From Polyangiaceae bacterium (GTDB lineage: Bacteria > Myxococcota_A > Polyangia > Polyangiales > Polyangiaceae), in NCBI GenBank assembly GCA_025353725.1, contig JANXOF010000021.1, positions 84,945 through 148,944 on the forward strand: a stretch of 64,000 nucleotides of DNA, given 5' to 3'. This document shows positions 16,886-25,187 of the stretch, one piece after another. The notes under the pieces are model-generated. The model saw only the letters and a program-made list of their open reading frames with translations, had not been told where the DNA came from and made no database searches. The position numbers and the translations under genes are program-made. Numbering within the stretch: position 1 is the first letter of the stretch; each line of letters starts with the position of its first letter.

Positions 16886-18016
16886 ATGGAGCGGCTGCGC
16901 ATTCTGCATCTCATCACCGCGGGCGACGTAATCGCCGGTGCGGAGCAGCTTCTCGTCGGCATCGCACAGCTCGCCGACCGCGCTCGGTGGGACCTAGCTT
17001 TCTGCTCGCTCACTCCACGGGGTTCACTGCACCGCGAGGTCGACTTGCACGGCTGGCCCACTCATGCACTCGATCTGCGCGGCTTCGGATCCGTCCCGGG
17101 CACGGCTCAACGCCTACGCCGGCTCCTTGCCGACTTCCAGCCCGACATCGTCCACACTCACCTCACGCACGCGACGATCGCGGCAGCCGCGGTAGCCGCG
17201 ATCGATGCCAGAATTACACTCGTCCAGACGCGACACTACGCGGATTATGTTGCGCGATTCAGACCGCGACGGCTCGCCGCGGATGCGTGGGCGGCTCGCC
17301 AGTGCCGCGCGGTCATCGCCGTGAGCGGCGCGGCGAAAGCACAGCTCGTCGGACGTGAACGCGTGAAGGCTAGCCGAGTGACGATCGTTGACAACGGCGT
17401 GGCGTGGGAGACACTGGAGAAGCTCGACCACGACGAAGGCCGCGAACGGCTGACAGCGCTCGGCGTATCCCCGGGTCCTACGATCGGCTGCGCGGCGTCG
17501 TTCAACGAGTGCAAAGGTCACCCGAGCCTTTTGCTTGCCATGGTGCGTGTGCTCCTCCGCTTTCCTACTGCACAACTCGTGCTGTTCGGAACGGGGGAAG
17601 ACGAAGCCAAAGTGCGCGCGCAGGCGACGGGCCTCGGCCTGGGAAGTCACGTTTACTTTCTCGGTCATCGATCGGACGTGCACCCGCTCATGGCGGGTCT
17701 CGACGTCTACGTGCAACCCTCAATAGAGGAAGGCTTCGGACTCGCGTTGATAGAGGCAATGGCCACGCGCCGTCCGGTAGTCGCTACCGCCGTCGGGGGC
17801 ATGCTTCAAACTGTCGATCCCGGTAGGACCGGGCTTCGCGTGCCCCCGGCCGACCCGGCCTCGCTCGCGGGAGCCATCGTCGCCCTCCTTGACGACCCGA
17901 CGCACGCCGCTGAGTTAGGCAAGAACGCCTCGGAAATCGTGCGACAGCGCTACTCTCTCGACCGAATGCTGGACCAATACGACGCCGTCTACCGAAAGAC
18001 TCTCGCGACGTCCTAA
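16886..18016 (+). CDS. Family 4 glycosyltransferase (GT-B)
   Basis: A 376-residue protein from ATG 16886 (MERLRILHLITAGD); the in-frame start at 16763 would add 41 proline- and arginine-rich residues without similarity to the family. The N-terminal glycan-acceptor domain has AGAEQLLVGIA and DIVHTHLTHA. The C-terminal donor domain has GCAASFNECKGH, LVLFGTGEDE, then EEGFGLALIEAMATRRPVVAT with the E-x7-E pair. It probably adds one sugar to the lipid-linked glycan at the cytoplasmic membrane face. It ends 49 bases before the convergent ligase gene, with a stem-loop between them. Confidence 0.88.
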   Translation: MERLRILHLITAGDVIAGAEQLLVGIAQLADRARWDLAFCSLTPRGSLHREVDLHGWPTHALDLRGFGSVPGTAQRLRRLLADFQPDIVHTHLTHATIAAAAVAAIDARITLVQTRHYADYVARFRPRRLAADAWAARQCRAVIAVSGAAKAQLVGRERVKASRVTIVDNGVAWETLEKLDHDEGRERLTALGVSPGPTIGCAASFNECKGHPSLLLAMVRVLLRFPTAQLVLFGTGEDEAKVRAQATGLGLGSHVYFLGHRSDVHPLMAGLDVYVQPSIEEGFGLALIEAMATRRPVVATAVGGMLQTVDPGRTGLRVPPADPASLAGAIVALLDDPTHAAELGKNASEIVRQRYSLDRMLDQYDAVYRKTLATS

Positions 18017-18036
18017 GCATTTAAATCGTGGGGCCT

Positions 18037-18055
18037 CGCTCACGGCTCGTGAGCG
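18037..18055. terminator. Stem-loop between convergent genes, possible bidirectional terminator
   Basis: An 8-base-pair perfect stem (CGCTCACG with CGTGAGCG) closes a 3-base loop in the 49-base gap between a glycosyltransferase and the convergent ligase gene. No U-run follows on either side, so intrinsic termination would be weak. Confidence 0.4.
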
Positions 18056-18065
18056 CAAAGACTCG

Positions 18066-20663
18066 TCAGGGGACGGACGGCGAACCAGGCGCCAAGGGAA
18101 GCGTCGTGGCCGCCGAGGGACGGACGCGGGCTCGGAGCTCCGCTAGTTTGGTCGGCCACCGCGTGTCCGCAGGGTGGCGCGACGCGAGGGTCATATAGGC
18201 ATTGAGCGCTTCCGGAAGAGCGCCGTCTCTTTCGCCCATCGCGCCAATCCGCTCGAGGAGGTCTTCGCGGTCGGGGGCGAGGTCGAGCGCGCGGCGGTAA
18301 AACCTCGCCGCGCGGAGAAAGTGCCCCCTGCCCTCTTCGACCGATGCGGCCCACGAATAGAGGTCGATGCACTCTGCATCCGTGCCGCAACCGCCACGGA
18401 CAAGTCGCTCCAAGGCCGACTCCGCGCGAGCCGTGTCACGGTTGGCAAATGCGAGTTGGATAAGTTCACGCTCGCATACGCCTCTATCCGTGACTGCCGC
18501 CGTCGCACGTTCAAGATCGTCGAGCGCGCGCGCGCTTTCGTTCCCACCCGTCGCGATTCGGAGCCGCGCGACACGCACGTGCGGCGCGCACAAAGTGGGC
18601 TCGAGGCGCGCCAAGTCATCGGCTGCGTCGAGCGCGACGATTGAACAGTCCCGTGGTTGCATGCACCAAGGTGCGCCCGTGAGGGCATCGTTCGCAGCCG
18701 CCTCCGCGCGTCGTATTGCGGGCCCAAGTGCGCCGTTCGAGCGACGTTCGATCTCGCGGTCGAGGACGACCGCCGTGGACGGTAGCCTCGTTGCAAGCGC
18801 TTTGACGATCACCTCGAGCATGTCGGTTCCCTTGGCGCCGTCAGTAATCAAATCGAGCGCGGAGCGCGGGTCATCGACGAGAGCAACGGCTTGCCTTCCG
18901 ACGGCCTCGAGCAGCGTGCGGTCTCCCTCATACGCAAGGCGATATTCGAGACGTGCTTGAGCGCGGTAGTCGCGCGCGAGACTTTGGGCGAGAACAAAGT
19001 GAGCGCGGCCGAATCGAGGATTTCGTGAAAGGGAGCGCGCAATCCATGGAACGACGCTCCCTTCACCGCTCGCCTGCACGCGGACGGCTCCCATAAGAGG
19101 GAGGAACGGCTCAGCCGGGTAACCAAGCAAAGCCGGACGAACGGCGGCGCGAAACGCGCTTGCAGTCACGTCCTTGTCAACGGCCATACGACCGAGAAGG
19201 CGGCGCTCCTCCGCGAGCGAATGACCCACGCTGGGCCACGCCACGGCGACCGCGATGCCGGTCCCCACAACCGCGACCAACGCAGGCCAACGCGACAGAA
19301 GTGCGGGACTTAAGCCGCCGTTTACGACCGCTGCAGGTGAAGTCGCACGACTCGCTACAACGATGGCCGCGCAAACCAAGGCCAGCGCTACGACGCCCGG
19401 AACCTCAAAGTGGTAGTCGACGACCTCGTGGAGCACCGCGACCACGAGAGCCACCCAAGCGCCAATCGCCGGCTTTGCCGCGCGAAGGAGGACTGCCGGG
19501 CGCATCGCCCAACCGAGGAGGACCGCGGCGACTATCGAAATGGGAATTCCCCACTCAACGACCCACTGCACAAGAAAATCTTCGGGGTGAGTGAACGTCA
19601 AATACGTATCGCCGTGCCATACCGAAGAAAATACGCTCTCGAACGAACCGCGCCCCGTGCCAACCCACGGTGACGACTTGACAAGAGATAGCGCGCTCCT
19701 CGCTATCTCAGCTTTGACGAAGTCACGCCGCTCGAAGCGTTCGCGTAGGTCGAACAGCGAGACCGCCACCGCGGCACTTGCGAGAAGAGCGCCCCCTGCA
19801 ACGAGAAGATGCGCTTTTGGTATCGCCAAGCGCCTGCGAGCGTAGAAAGCGAGACCGACGACGAGGACCATACCGAGGCAGAGGCTTCCCGTTCCTCCGC
19901 GCGATCCCTGCCAGAGGCTAGTCGCCACAAGGACGATAGCCGCGCTCGCGGAAAGGGCTCGTGGAAGTGAAGTTCTCGTGACGAGCGCTCCGACGGCAAC
20001 GCACGCACCGAGGTTCAAGTACGCGGCGAGGTGATTGCTATTCAGTAGCGGGGAGAGGCGCCCCGCACGATACGCCCAACGTTCGTGCGGGAGGTAAAGA
20101 CCAAAGACACGCTCGGCAGACACCGACGCGTGACCGAGCGTAGTGAGCGCCAAGAGGCAGGAAGAAAAAACGATAAGACGTACCAGGAACTGCGAACCGT
20201 ACCGAAGTTGGGCGACCCGAAGAGAACTAAGGAAGACTGTCAAATAGAAAAACCCTCGTAGGACCTCGACGCGCGTAGCCGTTGGCGCAAGACTGAACGT
20301 GTGCCAAGCGGGCCCGGGCTCCCGGAGCGGGGCGAGCGAGCGAGCCCAGATGTCGGCGTTCGCAGGAGTCAACGTCTGTGTGACGATCGGCGGAAGAGGC
20401 ACCGCCTGAAGCACGGTCATCGCGAGGAGCAGGCCGAGCACGAGGAGAACGGTCCGTGCGGCTCGAGAGGTGGAGGGGGCGTCCTCCCACCATAAGAGCC
20501 CGCATGCCGTCGCGGAGAGAAGACTGACGACCGCGAGCGCCAAGGTCGGCACGGAGCCAAGCGCAAGAACCGAAGCGGGTACGAGGAGCGCGACCAAGCC
20601 CATGCCCGCTCGGGTCGAAGGGGTGTGAGCGTAGGACCGTGGGGCAACGTGCGAGGGCGGCAT
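18066..20663 (-). CDS. O-antigen ligase/Wzy_C-like membrane protein with C-terminal TPR region
   Basis: An 865-residue protein; ATG 20663 is used, although ATG 20603 (MGLVALLVPA) also fits. Residues 1-470 contain around ten to twelve hydrophobic helices. LWQGSRGGTGSL and the periplasmic-loop region VGTGRGSFESVF...HPEDFLVQWVVEWG resemble the Wzy_C ligase/polymerase domain of WaaL and of PglL-type oligosaccharyltransferases. The C-terminal 390 residues are helical, with TPR-like units such as RAARFYRRALDLAPDREDLLERIG near 800. Proteins of this class transfer undecaprenyl-linked glycans to lipid A, to proteins or to growing polymer in the periplasm. The acceptor here is unknown. The TPR tail suggests a protein partner or acceptor. 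It is the last gene of the glycan locus. Confidence 0.8.
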   Translation of the reverse strand: MPPSHVAPRSYAHTPSTRAGMGLVALLVPASVLALGSVPTLALAVVSLLSATACGLLWWEDAPSTSRAARTVLLVLGLLLAMTVLQAVPLPPIVTQTLTPANADIWARSLAPLREPGPAWHTFSLAPTATRVEVLRGFFYLTVFLSSLRVAQLRYGSQFLVRLIVFSSCLLALTTLGHASVSAERVFGLYLPHERWAYRAGRLSPLLNSNHLAAYLNLGACVAVGALVTRTSLPRALSASAAIVLVATSLWQGSRGGTGSLCLGMVLVVGLAFYARRRLAIPKAHLLVAGGALLASAAVAVSLFDLRERFERRDFVKAEIARSALSLVKSSPWVGTGRGSFESVFSSVWHGDTYLTFTHPEDFLVQWVVEWGIPISIVAAVLLGWAMRPAVLLRAAKPAIGAWVALVVAVLHEVVDYHFEVPGVVALALVCAAIVVASRATSPAAVVNGGLSPALLSRWPALVAVVGTGIAVAVAWPSVGHSLAEERRLLGRMAVDKDVTASAFRAAVRPALLGYPAEPFLPLMGAVRVQASGEGSVVPWIARSLSRNPRFGRAHFVLAQSLARDYRAQARLEYRLAYEGDRTLLEAVGRQAVALVDDPRSALDLITDGAKGTDMLEVIVKALATRLPSTAVVLDREIERRSNGALGPAIRRAEAAANDALTGAPWCMQPRDCSIVALDAADDLARLEPTLCAPHVRVARLRIATGGNESARALDDLERATAAVTDRGVCERELIQLAFANRDTARAESALERLVRGGCGTDAECIDLYSWAASVEEGRGHFLRAARFYRRALDLAPDREDLLERIGAMGERDGALPEALNAYMTLASRHPADTRWPTKLAELRARVRPSAATTLPLAPGSPSVP

Positions 20664-20772
20664 CGAGCGGGTGCCACGGTACCCTTAGCCGCGCACGAAC
20701 GTCACTCCGAAGACACGTTGAAGCCGTGACGTGCGCAGCCCATCGATCGATGCTAAGCCTCGCGCCAGCTCA

Positions 20773-21789
20773 ATGGTTTGGCCGGACAAAAAATCTGCGA
20801 ATCTCGGACCCGGACTTGGACTTGGACTTGGACTTGGACTTGGAGCTGGGCCCGGACTTGCGGCAAGTTCGGAGACACAAGGCCTTTCGGGTTCAAGCGC
20901 GCCGGGGAGTTTAGGCCTGGACGCCAGCGAGAAGAACAGCTTCGGCCGAGGCGTATTCCGAAAGTGCGACGCTTGCAGCGAGACGCTCCCCTCGGAGGCC
21001 TTCACACAGAATTTCGAGGTCTGTCCACTTTGCGGCCGCCACCATAAGCTCGCGGCTGCAGCTTGGCGCGAACTCCTTCTCGACGAAGGCGCTCTCGAGG
21101 AGTGGGACGTCGATCTTGAGCCTACGGACCCGCTCACCTTCACAGATGGGAAGTCTTACCCGGACCGCGTGGCCGCGTCGCAAAAGAACACCCGGGCCAA
21201 AGAGGCGATTGAAACGGGAAAGGGATCGCTAGACGGCACGGCAGTAGCGTACGGAGCGTTCATTTTCACGTTCATGGGCGGTTCGATGGGCTCGGTTGTC
21301 GGCGAAAAGATCACCCGCCTTTTCGAGCGCGGCGCCTCGGAGCGACTGCCGGTCGTTCTGCTGCAAGCCTCGGGCGGAGCGCGTATGCAAGAGGGGATTC
21401 TAAGCCTGATGCAAATGGCTAAAACCGTCGCGGCGCGAGAGAGACTGCGCGACGTCGGTATCCCCTTTGTCAGCGTTTTGCTTCATCCAACGACGGGCGG
21501 CGTCGCGGCAAGCTTCGCGTTCCTCGGCGACGTGAACATCGCAGAGCCGCAGGCGCTCGTAGGCTTTGCCGGCGCGCGCGTCATCGAGAGCACGATTCGG
21601 CAAACGCTTCCGGAGGGGTTTCAGCGGAGCGAGTTTCTGCTCGAACACGGCATGATTGACCGCATCACGAGTCGGCTCGAGATGAAGCGCGAGATCGGGT
21701 CGATTTTACGTCACCTCGGCCGGCTTGAGCCTGGGCTTCCCGCGACGCGGTTGACGAAAGGCCCACCTCATCGAGAATCTCCGACATGA
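20773..21789 (+). CDS. accD: Acetyl-CoA carboxylase carboxyltransferase subunit beta
   Basis: A 338-residue protein from ATG 20773. I prefer this start to GTG 20731 because MVWPDKKSANL lines up with the MSWIERIKSNI start of E. coli AccD. A zinc ribbon follows (Cys65, Cys68, Cys84, Cys87), then the crotonase-fold blocks FMGGSMGSVVG, ASGGARMQEGILSLMQMAK, GGVAASFAFLGD and IAEPQALVGFAGARVIE. AccD pairs with AccA to transfer CO2 from biotin to acetyl-CoA, the first step of fatty acid synthesis; accA is not in the window. The linker before the zinc ribbon is expanded to about 45 residues and includes five Gly-Leu dipeptides (residues 14-23) from a perfect hexamer repeat. The stop overlaps folC (ATGA), indicating coupled translation. 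Confidence 0.95.
   Translation: MVWPDKKSANLGPGLGLGLGLGLGAGPGLAASSETQGLSGSSAPGSLGLDASEKNSFGRGVFRKCDACSETLPSEAFTQNFEVCPLCGRHHKLAAAAWRELLLDEGALEEWDVDLEPTDPLTFTDGKSYPDRVAASQKNTRAKEAIETGKGSLDGTAVAYGAFIFTFMGGSMGSVVGEKITRLFERGASERLPVVLLQASGGARMQEGILSLMQMAKTVAARERLRDVGIPFVSVLLHPTTGGVAASFAFLGDVNIAEPQALVGFAGARVIESTIRQTLPEGFQRSEFLLEHGMIDRITSRLEMKREIGSILRHLGRLEPGLPATRLTKGPPHRESPT
20812..20841 (+). repeat. Perfect in-frame hexamer repeat (GGACTT x5) inside accD
   Basis: Five perfect copies of GGACTT, flanked by related units (GGACCC before, GGAGCT after). They encode Gly-Leu dipeptides in the linker between the N-terminal helix and the zinc ribbon of AccD. Confidence 0.95.
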
Positions 21790-23087
21790 CGGCCCCGGAG
21801 ACTACCGAGCTCCCCACGCCGCCCCCCAGTTCGACGACGACATCGAAAACGGCTTCGCGGTCGCTTAGCCGTGCGCTCGCGGCCCTCTACGCACGCGTTC
21901 CGCGCGGAATGCGACTCTCTGCTGACGCGCTCGACTCCATGCGTGCAGCGTGCACGCGTGCGGGCAACCCCGAACGCACATATCCAGTCGTTCATGTCGC
22001 CGGAACCAACGGGAAGGGCTCCACGTGCGCGATGGTCGAGTCGATGGCTCGCGCAGACGGGAAGAAGACGGGGCTCTACACGTCGCCCCATCTCTGTCGC
22101 TTTGCGGAGCGTATTCGCATCAACGGCGAGCCTATCTCAGACAGCGAACTTGCCGACGTGCTGGAACGCGCGCTCGCGTGGGGCGAAGATCTCTCGTTTT
22201 TCGAGACCGCGACGCTGGCCGCATTTCTGTCCTTTCGCGACCATCAGGTCGACCTCGCGGTCGTAGAGGTCGGGATTGGAGGTCGCCTCGACGCGACCAA
22301 CGTAGTCCCTCCGCCGCGCGTCTCGGCGATCACGCGGGTCGCCTTCGATCACATGGACAAGCTTGGCGACTCGCTCGAAGCGATCGCTCGTGAGAAGTCA
22401 GGAATCGCGAAGCATGGCGTCCCCATCGTCCTCGGCCCGATGGCGCCCGAGGTTCGCGCGGCCGCGCTCGAGGTCGCACTCTCGGCGGGAGCACTACCCA
22501 TCGTGATGGGTGACGACCCCGAAGCGCTCACGCGTGACTCCGTCGCGATGGCCCTCGCCGGAACCTACCAACACGACAATGCACGCATCGCGTCGCGCAT
22601 CGCACGCGAGTTGGGGATCGCCGAGGCGGCACGGCACGAGGGCCTACGGCAAGTGCGGTGGCCAGGCCGATTCGAGCACGTGAACATCTTGGCTGGGCCA
22701 CTCTCAGGGTCCTGGCTCCTCGACGGCGCGCACAATCCGGACGGTACGCGCGCTCTTCTCCTCGCTATGGAGAAAGAGGGCGTGTTACCAGGCGTCGTCG
22801 TGTTTGGTGCGCTGGCGGACAAGGCGTGGAGCGAGATGCTTGCCCTTCTCGCATCGCTCCCCTGCCCCCGCGTCTATGTGGCTCCGCGCGGTCGGGCTGC
22901 GGCCGATCCCAGAGACCTTGCCGCGCAAGCCGCGGGGGCAACCGCCGGCTCGCTGTCAGACGCCCTCGCGAGCGCCAAGACGCTCGCAAACGGCGCCGTC
23001 ATGGTGGTGTGCGGCTCGCTCTATCTTGTCGGAGAAGCTCGCGCGTGCCTCCTCGGTCTGCCCGAAGATCCCCCCGTCGCACTGTAG
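21786..23087 (+). CDS. folC: Bifunctional folylpolyglutamate/dihydrofolate synthase
   Basis: A 433-residue Mur-ligase-superfamily enzyme. HVAGTNGKGSTCAM near residue 70 is the FolC P-loop, VVEVGIGGRLDATN the omega-loop region, GTYQHDNARIA the domain-linker motif and WLLDGAHNPDG the C-terminal domain signature. It adds glutamate to dihydropteroate and to folates using ATP. The length is normal for the family. It overlaps accD by four bases, an arrangement also found in other proteobacteria. The first 35 residues are Thr/Ser/Pro-rich and precede the usual start, so a downstream start is possible. Confidence 0.95.
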   Translation: MTAPETTELPTPPPSSTTTSKTASRSLSRALAALYARVPRGMRLSADALDSMRAACTRAGNPERTYPVVHVAGTNGKGSTCAMVESMARADGKKTGLYTSPHLCRFAERIRINGEPISDSELADVLERALAWGEDLSFFETATLAAFLSFRDHQVDLAVVEVGIGGRLDATNVVPPPRVSAITRVAFDHMDKLGDSLEAIAREKSGIAKHGVPIVLGPMAPEVRAAALEVALSAGALPIVMGDDPEALTRDSVAMALAGTYQHDNARIASRIARELGIAEAARHEGLRQVRWPGRFEHVNILAGPLSGSWLLDGAHNPDGTRALLLAMEKEGVLPGVVVFGALADKAWSEMLALLASLPCPRVYVAPRGRAAADPRDLAAQAAGATAGSLSDALASAKTLANGAVMVVCGSLYLVGEARACLLGLPEDPPVAL

Positions 23088-23141
23088 GTATCCGCCAGGC
23101 GACGCTGGAGCCTGAAGGCGCGACGCTGTAGTGTACCGCCC

Positions 23142-23633
23142 ATGGCGAGCTTTGACGTCGTCTCGAAGGTCCAGTGGAATGAAGTCGACAACGCGATCAA
23201 CCAAGCTCAAAAAGAGCTTTCGCAGCGCTTCGACTTCAAAGATACGGGCACCGAACTCGAGAAAAACGAGGCTGGAATCAACATCCGTTCGTGTAGCAAA
23301 GATCGCGCAAAAGCTGCGCTCGAGGTGTTTCAGGAGAAGGCCATTCGTCGTAAAGTGAGCCTTCTATTCTTTGATGTTCAAGACCCCAAGCCGACGCCGA
23401 AGGGTGGCTCCCAGATCCTGGTCAAGGTCAAAGAGGGCATTGAGCCCGAACCGGCTCGCGCAATTGTTGGCGGATTGAAAAGCGCGAAGTTGAAGGTCAC
23501 TGCCGCGATCCAAGACGCTCAAGTCCGCGTGACTGGCAAAAACAAAGACGACCTTCAAAAGGCGATGCAGCTCGTGCGCGGTCTGAGCGCCGAACTCGAG
23601 CTCGAATTCTCGTTCGTCAACTTCAGAGACTAA
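23142..23633 (+). CDS. yajQ: YajQ family nucleotide-binding protein
   Basis: A 163-residue protein, the usual size, starting MASFDVVSKV and containing NEVDNAINQAQKELSQRFDFK and the C-terminal LQKAMQLVRG typical of YajQ. Family members fold as two ferredoxin-like domains and bind nucleotides; in Xanthomonas a member binds cyclic di-GMP and acts with a LysR regulator. The role here is not known. It sits 54 bases after folC and 14 bases before glmM, so the four genes accD-folC-yajQ-glmM probably form an operon. Confidence 0.95.
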   Translation: MASFDVVSKVQWNEVDNAINQAQKELSQRFDFKDTGTELEKNEAGINIRSCSKDRAKAALEVFQEKAIRRKVSLLFFDVQDPKPTPKGGSQILVKVKEGIEPEPARAIVGGLKSAKLKVTAAIQDAQVRVTGKNKDDLQKAMQLVRGLSAELELEFSFVNFRD

Positions 23634-23647
23634 ACTAAAGAAGATCC

Positions 23648-25135
23648 ATGGCAGACGTCGTCTCCCCAAAGGGAAAGCCCTCGAATTCACATTCGCCCCC
23701 GAACCCGCGATCAAAGTCGCGATCGAGCGAACGGCCACCCAAGCGAAGCTTAATGCGCACGATGCCCCCGAAATCGCACGCGCGCCACCTCTTTGGCACG
23801 GACGGGATTCGCGGCACCGCGAACGAACCGCCGATGACGCCCGAGCTCGCGCTCGCGCTCGGGAAGGCCGTCGCACACGTCGCGGGGCGCAACAAAGCGC
23901 ACATGCCGCGCGTGCTTATTGGAAAAGACACTCGGCTGTCCGGATACATGATTGAGCAGGCCATGGCCGCCGGCCTCTGTTCGATGGGCGCGCGCGTGAT
24001 TCTTTGTGGTCCGCTCCCAACGCCGGCCGTCGCGCAGCTCACCGTGAGCATGCGTGCCGACGCGGGAATCGTTATCAGCGCGAGCCACAACCCGTACCAA
24101 GACAATGGAATCAAGATCTTCGGCGACGACGGCTTCAAACTCGCCGACGAAGTCGAGGCCGAGCTCGAGCGCCTGATGGCGAACGACACGCTGCTCGGCC
24201 CACGCCCGACAGGGCCGGGAATTGGTAAAGCCTCGCGCCTCGACGACGCGGGCGGGCGTTACGTCGTTTTTGCGAAAGCGACGTTCCCTCGCGGCCTTTC
24301 ACTTGACACGATGCGCGTGGTCGTCGACGCCGCGCATGGCGCCGCGTACAAAGTTGCGCCGTTGGTGTTCACCGAGCTTGGCGCAACAGTGACGGCGATC
24401 GGCGTCAAGCCTACGGGTACGAACATCAATAAAGACTCAGGCGCGCTCGCCCCGGACAACGTCCGCGCGGAGGTCGTCAAACGTGGCGCGCAAATGGGCA
24501 TAGCGCTCGACGGTGACGCCGATCGCCTGATCGTCATCGATGAAAAGGGACAGATTGTCGACGGCGACGTCGTCATGGCAATGTGCGCCTGCCGAATGCT
24601 CGTCGATGAGCGGCTTGAGAAGAAGACGCTGGTAGCCACCGTGATGTCAAACCTCGGGCTCGAGCGCGCGCTGCACGCAAACGGCGGAAAACTGGTCCGC
24701 ACGCAGGTCGGCGATCGCTACGTCGTCGAAGCCATGCGGAGCGGCGGGTTTAACCTCGGAGGCGAGCAGTCCGGGCACCTCATCTTCCTCGACCACGCGT
24801 CAACGGGCGACGGAATCGTCGCCGCGCTGCAAGTCCTCGCGATCATGGTGCGCACGGGAAGGCCATTGTCAGAGCTCGCGAAAGAGGCCATGGAACGCGT
24901 TCCTCAGGTACTGGAGAATGTCACCCTCCGCGCCCGGCGGCCGCTCGAACAGATGCGCCACCTTTCGCTAGGCACCGCGAAGGTAAAAGATGCACTCGGG
25001 AAAAGTGGTCGCGTCCTCGTCCGTTGGAGCGGGACCGAACCCAAATTGAGAATCATGCTCGAGGGACCGAACGAAGACCGTCTCCTGATGTGGGCAAAAG
25101 ACCTGGCCGCTGCTGCAAAGAAAGACGTTCCGTAA
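23648..25135 (+). CDS. glmM: Phosphoglucosamine mutase
   Basis: A 495-residue alpha-D-phosphohexomutase. ARHLFGTDGIRG is the family N-terminus, ISASHNPYQDNGIK carries the phosphoserine loop, ALDGDADR is the magnesium loop, GGEQSGHL the sugar-binding loop and RVLVRWSGTEPKLR the phosphate-binding loop. It interconverts glucosamine-6-P and glucosamine-1-P for UDP-GlcNAc synthesis, which feeds peptidoglycan and the bacillosamine pathway upstream. With ATG 23648 there is a basic Ser/Pro/Lys-rich extension of about 40 residues before the family start; MPPKSHARH at 23762 is the conservative alternative. The spacing from yajQ (14 bases) with a purine-rich AAGAAG site favours 23648. Confidence 0.93.
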   Translation: MADVVSPKGKPSNSHSPPNPRSKSRSSERPPKRSLMRTMPPKSHARHLFGTDGIRGTANEPPMTPELALALGKAVAHVAGRNKAHMPRVLIGKDTRLSGYMIEQAMAAGLCSMGARVILCGPLPTPAVAQLTVSMRADAGIVISASHNPYQDNGIKIFGDDGFKLADEVEAELERLMANDTLLGPRPTGPGIGKASRLDDAGGRYVVFAKATFPRGLSLDTMRVVVDAAHGAAYKVAPLVFTELGATVTAIGVKPTGTNINKDSGALAPDNVRAEVVKRGAQMGIALDGDADRLIVIDEKGQIVDGDVVMAMCACRMLVDERLEKKTLVATVMSNLGLERALHANGGKLVRTQVGDRYVVEAMRSGGFNLGGEQSGHLIFLDHASTGDGIVAALQVLAIMVRTGRPLSELAKEAMERVPQVLENVTLRARRPLEQMRHLSLGTAKVKDALGKSGRVLVRWSGTEPKLRIMLEGPNEDRLLMWAKDLAAAAKKDVP

Positions 25136-25187
25136 TCCGCGGCGAATGGCGCGAGCCTATCTTGGTTAACCGACTAGGGTGCATTGC

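Noticed and set aside
20731-20772. GTG start giving accD a 14-residue longer N-terminus
   Set aside because: The ATG at 20773 aligns with the conserved AccD N-terminus, so the extension is unnecessary.
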